Positions 35,319 through 40,644 of a DNA stretch of 40,644 nucleotides are shown here, piece by piece. The position numbers were made by a program, and so were the translations under genes. The notes under the pieces were generated by a model. The model was not told the origin of the DNA, searched no databases, and saw only the letters and a program-made list of their open reading frames with translations. This DNA comes from Candidatus Aminicenantota bacterium (lineage in GTDB: Bacteria > Acidobacteriota > Aminicenantia > JAMOAD01), in contig JAMOVU010000082.1 of NCBI GenBank assembly GCA_027067555.1, positions 1-40,644 on the forward strand. The letters are read 5' to 3'. Each line of letters opens with the position of its first letter. Within the stretch, counting starts at the first letter, position 1.

Positions 35319-36482
35319 TTACTCCTCCTCTTTTATTTGAAAGATCTCAGCACCGTTTACGGCTTCGGAAACATAAAAATCTGGTTTCAATCCTGTTCTC
35401 TCATAATATTTTTTACCAACAATCTCGATAAAATTATTTATACTTTGCTCTTTTACAATACTTACGGTGCATCCTCCGAAACCGGCTCCTGTCATTCTGC
35501 TACCTATTGTTCCCTCTATTTTTAAAGCTTCTTCAACCAAAATATCTAATTCTTTACAGCTAACCTCATAGAAATTCTTCAAGGATGTGTGGGATTGGTT
35601 TAATAATTTCCCGAAATCCTTGATTTTCCCATCCTTTAATAAGTTAACCGATTTAAGTACTCTTTCATTCTCCTCAACTACATGCTTTACTCTTTTAAAA
35701 TTGATTTCAGGAAGCAATTTTTTGATTTTACTCAGATCTTTTGACTTTACATCTCTGAGAGAATTTATCTTATAACCATTCTTTTTAAGAATTTCAACAG
35801 CTTTCTCGCATTGCTTTCTTCTTTCATTATAAGCGGAGGATGATAATTCCCGGGGTTTGTTTGTATTGGATATTATTATTTTGTATTCATTCATATTAAG
35901 GGGAACAATTTCATAGTCAAGGGTTTTTGTATCAAGAAATATTGCAGAATCATTTTTCCCGAGAGCAACGGCAAATTGATCCATGATTCCACAGTTGACC
36001 CCTACAAAATTGTTTTCGGCTTTCTGACAGAGTAATGCAATATCGACAGGACTGAGATTAATATCATTTATTTTTGAAAAAAGAAGTGCATTTATAACTT
36101 CGAAGGCAGCTGAAGAAGAAAGGCCACTTCCCACCGGAAGATTACTTTTAAAGACAATGTCAGCTCCTCTTTTCACCTCTCCTACATTTTTTAACTCATT
36201 TATGACTCCTTTAATATAATCACTCCAATTCCTTTCTTTTTTTAGTTCCTCTGATAGCTCAAAACTTACAAGTTCATTAAAGTCCATTGAAAACACATTG
36301 ATTTTGCTGTCATTTCTTGGCTTTGCCACCCCTTTTATTTCAAGGTTTATTGCAGCTGGGAATACAAAGCCATCATTATAATCAGTATGTTCTCCAATTA
36401 AATTTACCCTTCCCGGTGATCTGAGTTCAATTGTAGCTTTTTGTGAGAATAATTCCTTAAATTTTTCTTTCAATTCATTCAT
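35319..36482 (-). CDS. galK: Galactokinase
   Basis: A 387-residue GHMP kinase. The galactokinase signature GRVNLIGEHTDYNDGF is at residues 24-39, the ATP-binding LPVGSGLSSSAA at 115-126 and the third GHMP motif GSRMTGAGFGGCTVSIV near 335. CGIMDQFA carries the catalytic aspartate. It makes galactose-1-phosphate from galactose and ATP in the cytoplasm. Galactose-1-phosphate uridylyltransferase and UDP-glucose epimerase are not in the window. It overlaps galM by 4 bases (ATGA). Confidence 0.96.
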   Translation of the reverse strand: MNELKEKFKELFSQKATIELRSPGRVNLIGEHTDYNDGFVFPAAINLEIKGVAKPRNDSKINVFSMDFNELVSFELSEELKKERNWSDYIKGVINELKNVGEVKRGADIVFKSNLPVGSGLSSSAAFEVINALLFSKINDINLSPVDIALLCQKAENNFVGVNCGIMDQFAVALGKNDSAIFLDTKTLDYEIVPLNMNEYKIIISNTNKPRELSSSAYNERRKQCEKAVEILKKNGYKINSLRDVKSKDLSKIKKLLPEINFKRVKHVVEENERVLKSVNLLKDGKIKDFGKLLNQSHTSLKNFYEVSCKELDILVEEALKIEGTIGSRMTGAGFGGCTVSIVKEQSINNFIEIVGKKYYERTGLKPDFYVSEAVNGAEIFQIKEEE

Positions 36483-37594
36483 CTTTTTACCAGAAATTTA
36501 TAAATTATCTTTTGGGAGTATTTTTCTCCTGGTCTTAATATAGTGTTTGGAAAATTTGGATGATTCGGTGAATCCGGGAAATGCTGAGGTTCAAGGCATA
36601 GGGCATAATGTTTATAATATCTTTTCCCACCTTTTCCTATTATGCTTCCATCCAAAAAATTTCCGGAATAAAATTGAATACCCGGTTGAGTTGTATATAT
36701 CTCCAGAATCCTTCCCGAAGAAGGTTCTTCAAGTTTTACTGCAAAAGATAGCTCATTTTCCTTTTTCTTATTAAGAACAAAATTATGATCATATCCTCCC
36801 TTTACCTTTGCGATTCTTTCTCCAATTCTATGGGGAGTTCTAAAATCAAAAGGTGTATTTTCAACGGGAAGAAGTTTTCCTGTTGGAATAAGTTCTTTAT
36901 TTACTTCGGTGTACTTATCTGCATTTATTGTTAGAATATGGTCAAGGATATCTCCGTTTCCTGCTCCTTTTAAATTAAAATAACTGTGATTGGATAAATT
37001 AACAGGGGTTGGTTTGTCTGTTTCTGCCTCAAATGAAATAGTGAGAGAGTTGTTGTTATCGAGGAAATAGAAAACCTTTACTTTCAAATTTCCAGGGTAA
37101 CCCTCCTCTCCATCTTTACTAAGGTAACTTAATTCTACTCCTATCCCATTGTCTTTTTTTATCTTTTTACCTTTCCAGAGAACCTTATCAAAACCTTTTT
37201 TCCCACCATGAAGATGATTTTTACCATCGTTTATTGTGAGTTGATACTTTTTTCCGTCAATAAAAAATATTCCTCTATTAATTCTATTTGCATATCTCCC
37301 CACTATTGCTCCGAAGTAAGGAGAGTCATTTATATATTTTCCCAGACTTTCATAACCTAAAACAATATCAGCGAACTTCCCTTTTTTATCCGGGACTATC
37401 CACTTTGTTATTATTCCTCCGTATTCACTTATTTCTACTATAATTCCATTTTTATTTTTTAGTGAAAAAATATGAGCTATCCTTCCATCTTTTAATTTTC
37501 CATGAATCTTTTTTTGAATTTTCATTGTACTGTTTCCTCCCCACAGAAGAAATTGAAGAATAAATACTGTAAACATTACTTTTGTTAATTTCAA
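36479..37594 (-). CDS. galM: Aldose 1-epimerase (mutarotase) with signal peptide
   Basis: A 371-residue GalM-type mutarotase with His129 in NHLHGG, the catalytic His203 in NHSYFNLKG and the catalytic Glu in LCLEPQHFPDSPNHPNFP. It interconverts alpha- and beta-galactose. The TTG at 37592-37594 is taken as start: AGGAGG (37601-37606) lies 6 bases before it. The resulting N-terminus MKLTKVMFTVFILQFLLWGG is a signal peptide. An ATG at 37615 lies upstream of the RBS and would add seven residues. Export implies that mutarotation precedes uptake. First gene of the galactose operon. Confidence 0.92.
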   Translation of the reverse strand: MKLTKVMFTVFILQFLLWGGNSTMKIQKKIHGKLKDGRIAHIFSLKNKNGIIVEISEYGGIITKWIVPDKKGKFADIVLGYESLGKYINDSPYFGAIVGRYANRINRGIFFIDGKKYQLTINDGKNHLHGGKKGFDKVLWKGKKIKKDNGIGVELSYLSKDGEEGYPGNLKVKVFYFLDNNNSLTISFEAETDKPTPVNLSNHSYFNLKGAGNGDILDHILTINADKYTEVNKELIPTGKLLPVENTPFDFRTPHRIGERIAKVKGGYDHNFVLNKKKENELSFAVKLEEPSSGRILEIYTTQPGIQFYSGNFLDGSIIGKGGKRYYKHYALCLEPQHFPDSPNHPNFPNTILRPGEKYSQKIIYKFLVKR

Positions 37595-37622
37595 TGCTTT
37601 CCTCCTATAAACCATAAAAAAA

Positions 37623-37650
37623 TTTTTACATAAAAGGGTTTTACAGTCAA
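37623..37650 (-). promoter_or_regulatory. Probable promoter of the galactose operon
   Basis: On the minus strand, TTGACT (37645-37650), a 16-base spacer and TAAAAA (37623-37628), followed by AGGAGG and the galM TTG. The -10 box is weak. The antiporter gene ends 24 bases upstream of the -35, so read-through from it is also possible. Confidence 0.45.
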
Positions 37651-37673
37651 GAAAACCAAAAACTAAAAGCAGA

Positions 37674-39536
37674 TCAGGTGATTACCTTTTTACCAAAGAA
37701 AAAGATTATGAGAAAGATTATAATTAAGCCAAATGGGACTGAAATAAAATAGGGAACTCCAAAAGAAATTGGTAAAATCCCTGCAAAAATTGTAATTAAA
37801 GCAACTGTCGTAGCATAAGGGAGCTGGGTTCTTACATGATCAAGATGATCACATGAAGAAGCCATGGAGCTCATTATCGTGGTGTCGGATATTGGAGAGC
37901 AGTGATCCCCGTAAACTGACCCAGCTAAAATTGAAGATATTGTTAATATTATGAATTTTTTATAATCGGGATTTCCTATTAAAAGCGAGTGGGCTAAAGG
38001 TATTACAAGGGGAAACATGATACTTAATGTCCCCCATGAGGTTCCTGTAGAGAAAGAGATTACAGCTGAAATAATAAAAACTAAAACAGGCAGTAATTTA
38101 TAACTTAGAGAGGTGCTGAGAGTGTTTACAAGATAATCAGCTGTTCCTATTTTTACAATGACAACTCCTAGAGACCAAGCAAGGACTAAAATCACAATAG
38201 CAATGACCATTGATTTCAACCCCTGAAACCATGCTTCAAGGGATTTTTTTATTGTCAAAAGTCTTTGTCCGACAGCAAGAGAAATTGCTACAACAACTCC
38301 CAAAAAAGAACCCCATAAAAGTACATCAAAGGAATTAGCCGAAGAAATTAATAACCCCAGATTTTTAATTATGTTTCCGGAAAAAACCTCAGAAAAGGTA
38401 ACACCTTTTTTGGAATAATTAAGAAAACCCGAGTAAAAAAGTCCTGCGAAGGTAAAAATAATTACCGTTAAAATTGGTAACATTCCATTATACCATCTTT
38501 CTTTTACCCCTTTTTCAGGAAGTAGAATATTTGTTTCAAAATCTGTTAAAGGAATTGCTCCCTCTCTTAAAACCTTTCCTTTTCTTGCTCTTCTTTCAGC
38601 TTTTAACATGGGTCCGAATTCCTTTTTCAGGGTAAATGTAAGGAAAACGAAAAATAGGGTAAAAATTGAGTAGAGCCTGAAAGGGATGGATTGAAGAAAA
38701 ATTGAATATGGATCATAGTTTATAGAGTATGCTTTGAATGATTGCCCTATTAAGGAAATTTCAAAACCAATCCAGGTGGAGATTATTGCAAGTGAGGCCA
38801 CGGGAGCTGCTGTGGAATCAACAATGTATGCTAATTTTTCTCTTGAAATTTTCCACTTGTCAGTAAGAGGCCTCATTGTATTTCCTACTAAGAGAGTATT
38901 TGTATAATCATCGAAAAAGATTAAAATCCCAAGAAGCCATGAGTAAAGCTGGGTTGTTTCAGCTGATTTTATTTTTTTTGCCAGTGAGTTTACAATTCCT
39001 TTTATTCCTCCTGATTTATTAATAATTCCTACCATCCCCCCCAACATCATGGTGAACACAATAATGGAGGCTCTGTCTTTGTCCGCAATTGCATTGATTA
39101 TGTATTGGTCAAGAGTTCTAAGTAAACCTTCCCAGATGCTTAAATTGTTTAAAATAACCGCTCCGCTGAATATCCCCAAAAAGAGAGAAATAATAACATC
39201 TTTAAATATAAAAGCTAAAAAGATGGCTATAAAGGGAGGTAATAAAGTTACTATCCCAGGGATAACCAAAAGTTTTTTTTCAAAAACTTTTCCATTTTTT
39301 ACTATTTTTATGTTAACAAAACCTGTTTTAGAGAATTTGTATTCTTTTATATTTGCAATATTTTTAGAATTCACATAGATTATTTCATCTCCCTTTAAAC
39401 CTGAAATCTTGATAGGTTCGTTTTTTAAGATAACATTTGGAAATTTTATTCCAATATCTTTTTCTGCAAAAAGAAAACCTGAGTTAATAAAAAGAATAAC
39501 AAAGATGATAAAAACTAATGTCTTTTTTATATTCAT
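37674..39536 (-). CDS. NhaC-family Na+/H+ antiporter with extra N-terminal exported domain
   Basis: About 620 residues. The C-terminal ~520 residues form an NhaC-type antiporter with about 11-12 helices (GIVTLLPPFIAIFLAFIFKD; FFDDYTNTLLVGNTMRPLTD; SVYGDHCSPISDTTIMSSMA). The DDYTN and GDHCSPISDTT signatures are typical of the family. Before it lies a signal peptide (MNIKKTLVFIIFVILFINSG) and an ~80-residue beta-rich segment (IGIKFPNVILKNEPIKISGL onward) that should be exterior. Two ATGs are possible (39551 and 39536), neither with a clear SD. I use 39536 for its standard n-region and because a TATGAT box overlaps the first. It should exchange Na+ for H+, balancing Na+ brought in by the sugar symporter. 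Confidence 0.88.
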   Translation of the reverse strand: MNIKKTLVFIIFVILFINSGFLFAEKDIGIKFPNVILKNEPIKISGLKGDEIIYVNSKNIANIKEYKFSKTGFVNIKIVKNGKVFEKKLLVIPGIVTLLPPFIAIFLAFIFKDVIISLFLGIFSGAVILNNLSIWEGLLRTLDQYIINAIADKDRASIIVFTMMLGGMVGIINKSGGIKGIVNSLAKKIKSAETTQLYSWLLGILIFFDDYTNTLLVGNTMRPLTDKWKISREKLAYIVDSTAAPVASLAIISTWIGFEISLIGQSFKAYSINYDPYSIFLQSIPFRLYSIFTLFFVFLTFTLKKEFGPMLKAERRARKGKVLREGAIPLTDFETNILLPEKGVKERWYNGMLPILTVIIFTFAGLFYSGFLNYSKKGVTFSEVFSGNIIKNLGLLISSANSFDVLLWGSFLGVVVAISLAVGQRLLTIKKSLEAWFQGLKSMVIAIVILVLAWSLGVVIVKIGTADYLVNTLSTSLSYKLLPVLVFIISAVISFSTGTSWGTLSIMFPLVIPLAHSLLIGNPDYKKFIILTISSILAGSVYGDHCSPISDTTIMSSMASSCDHLDHVRTQLPYATTVALITIFAGILPISFGVPYFISVPFGLIIIFLIIFFFGKKVIT

Positions 39537-39624
39537 CAAAAAACTTATCATAAACTTTTTCTTTCATCAATATGTTGGATATTTTTTTGGGCGAACGAGG
39601 AAGGATTTATGAATCATAAGAAAT

Positions 39625-39632
39625 GTGATAAT
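39625..39632 (+). promoter_or_regulatory. Extended -10 promoter of the patatin-like gene, predicted leaderless
   Basis: The sequence from 39624 reads TGTGATAAT, a TGn extended -10 joined to GATAAT (39627-39632). The next expected start point, 7 bases on, is at or beside the ATG at 39640. There is no Shine-Dalgarno sequence, and the -35 region has no good match. Confidence 0.45.
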
Positions 39633-39639
39633 ATTTTAA

Positions 39640-40569
39640 ATGTTTAATTTATTTTTTAGAAAAAAGCAAAAAGTTGCCCTTGTTTTAGGAGGTGGGGGAG
39701 CAAGAGGGATAGCCCATTTGGGTGTTTTGAAGTTTCTTGAGGAAATGAACTATCAATTTGATTTTATAGTTGGTACTTCCGCCGGAGGGGTGTTTGGAGC
39801 TTTTTATTTGAAGCATTTGGATATTGCTAAAGCTTGGAATGAGTTAAAAGAAGAAGTCTATGAAAAGAAAGAAATATCAGAAAATCTTTCCAAAATAGTT
39901 GAAAACAATGAGAAAATTTCTTTGCTCTCCAGATTTAGAGAGAAACTTTATGAAGCGAGAATTCTTTTTAAAGAAGGAATTCTTGAAAATGATTTGTTAA
40001 AAGAATCTTATGGGATTATGTTTAAAAATTTGAAAAATATTGAAGATTTAAATGGGAAAATATTCATAGTAGCAACAGATTTATTAACCGGAAAGGATGT
40101 TGTTTTTTCTAAAGGGGAACTCTTACCTGCTTTGATGGCAACATCAGCTCTTCCCGGAATATTCCCACCTGTAGATTACAAGGGGTTTTATCTTATAGAT
40201 GGTGGAAGTACACAAAAATTACCTACCATTATAGCAAAAAAGCTTGGGGCTGATAAAGTTCTTGCGGTGGATGTAGGAAGCAATTTAAACAAAAGGGAAA
40301 AACATCATCCAACAGGAGCTAAAATAATAATAAGAATAGAAGATATTGTTTCATACAGATTACATCTTACTAATGTAAAGCATGCTGATCTTTTGATAAG
40401 GCCAGATATTGAAAGATTTAAATGGTATGATTTTAATAAACATGAAGAAATCTTTGAACTTGGATATAAAGCAGCAAAAGATATTGATAACAAAATAAAA
40501 ACATTTTTTAAAAGCTCGGATAAAAAGCCAGTCTGCTCCTATTGTTCGGAAGATTTTATATTAATTTAA
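39640..40569 (+). CDS. Patatin-like phospholipase (RssA/NTE type)
   Basis: A 309-residue protein. The oxyanion-hole loop GGGGAR is at 17-22, the nucleophile Ser47 in GTSAGG and the dyad Asp187 in DGG (YLIDGGSTQKLP). The patatin domain covers about residues 12-200. It is a serine acyl hydrolase expected to act on phospholipids or other lipid esters. The N-terminus MFNLFFRKKQ could bind the membrane, and there is no signal peptide. A cysteine pair in CSYCSED lies near the end of the protein. Divergent from the NhaC gene. Confidence 0.92.
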   Translation: MFNLFFRKKQKVALVLGGGGARGIAHLGVLKFLEEMNYQFDFIVGTSAGGVFGAFYLKHLDIAKAWNELKEEVYEKKEISENLSKIVENNEKISLLSRFREKLYEARILFKEGILENDLLKESYGIMFKNLKNIEDLNGKIFIVATDLLTGKDVVFSKGELLPALMATSALPGIFPPVDYKGFYLIDGGSTQKLPTIIAKKLGADKVLAVDVGSNLNKREKHHPTGAKIIIRIEDIVSYRLHLTNVKHADLLIRPDIERFKWYDFNKHEEIFELGYKAAKDIDNKIKTFFKSSDKKPVCSYCSEDFILI

Positions 40570-40573
40570 TTTT

Positions 40574-40644
40574 TTACTTAAAAAACAGATCAGCTATCTT
40601 TTTTATCCTTTGTGCTTCAAAATAACTATCTTCCATCGTGAGGT
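40574..40644 (-). CDS. C-terminal end of a gene cut by the right edge
   Basis: An open minus-strand frame enters from the edge and ends in TAA at 40574-40576, encoding LTMEDSYFEAQRIKKIADLF followed by two residues. It converges on the patatin gene with a 4-base gap, the spacing expected of a real gene end here. Too short to name. Confidence 0.4.
   Translation of the reverse strand, partial: LTMEDSYFEAQRIKKIADLFFK

Noticed and set aside
37595-37615. ATG start seven codons upstream for galM
   Set aside because: It lies upstream of the AGGAGG site that serves the TTG at 37594; the longer form would spoil the signal peptide n-region.
40570-40585. T6-ACTT-A6 element between the convergent genes at the right edge, considered as a terminator
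   Set aside because: It is an AT-only hairpin with a tiny loop and no GC stem, and it overlaps the end of the edge gene; not distinguishable from background.
1-40644. CRISPR arrays, insertion sequences, attachment sites, long direct repeats
   Set aside because: None seen on reading both strands; no transposase or integrase frame exists and composition is even throughout.

Overview
The window is a gene-dense, AT-rich bacterial chromosome segment. No phage, plasmid or insertion-sequence genes were seen. It encodes a Gram-negative-style envelope economy: Wzm/Wzt-type polysaccharide export, a polyprenyl-phosphate glycosyltransferase, a Tat-type signal peptide, and the Rod (MreBCD/PBP2/RodA) wall machinery. 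The mix of tandem alkaline-phosphatase-superfamily proteins, FecR-type surface proteins and a B12-binding radical SAM protein beside mreBCD recalls Acidobacteriota/Aminicenantota-like or another deep-branching anaerobic phylum. That placement is a guess; no rRNA or strong taxonomic marker is present.

Layout. (1) 1-1425, minus: the N-terminal part of a secreted M16C (PreP-type) zinc peptidase, running off the left edge. (2) 1574-3544, plus: an NCS2 purine permease and an unknown six-helix membrane protein. (3) 3553-7087, minus: ClpB followed by an overlapping family-2 glycosyltransferase. (4) 7227-12954, plus: two alkaline-phosphatase-superfamily proteins, a 62-residue ribbon-helix-helix-like protein, an Oxa1/EMC3-like-topology membrane protein, and a CPBP protease after a 17-base gap. 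(5) 13069-22745, plus: one tightly packed unit of FecR-like protein, diguanylate cyclase, mreB, mreC, mreD, mrdA, rodA and a radical SAM/DUF2344 protein. (6) 22753-22825, minus: tRNA-Phe(GAA) with its own promoter. (7) 29899-22866, minus: an eight-gene unit of MJ0042-FHA protein, degenerate alkaline-phosphatase-like membrane protein, Dtd, TrmN6-like methyltransferase, Wzm, Wzt, nucleotidyltransferase and NamZ-like muramidase. (8) 29960-31330, minus: a SufS-like cysteine desulfurase with its own promoter. (9) 37594-31401, minus: a galactose operon of exported mutarotase, galactokinase, Na+/sugar symporter, small membrane protein and secreted glycosidase-like protein. (10) 37674-39536, minus: an NhaC-family antiporter with an extra N-terminal domain, divergent from a patatin-like lipase (39640-40569, plus). 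A gene end lies at the right edge.

How it works together. Regions 5 and 7 build and remodel the envelope. Region 9 takes up galactose with Na+ and phosphorylates it, but galT and galE are absent from the window. The Na+-coupled transporters (SSS and NhaC) sit next to each other. Many promoters are canonical TTGACA-17-TATAAT types. Three plus-strand genes (7227, 13069, 39640) have a -10 box placed so that transcription should start at or beside the start codon, and none has a Shine-Dalgarno sequence. This suggests leaderless mRNAs alongside ordinary SD-led genes.

The best candidates for something undescribed are three. First, the two-phosphatase/RHH/Oxa1-like module, whose two enzymes are predicted to lie on opposite sides of the membrane. 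Second, the pseudo-phosphatase of region 7, which has lost its nucleophile and metal ligands. Third, the glycosidase-like gene, whose well-placed SD precedes an ATA codon followed by a signal peptide. No stretch over 300 bases is without a gene once the 5' ends at 1-1425 and 33252-33455 are recognised. I saw no GC-rich intrinsic terminators.
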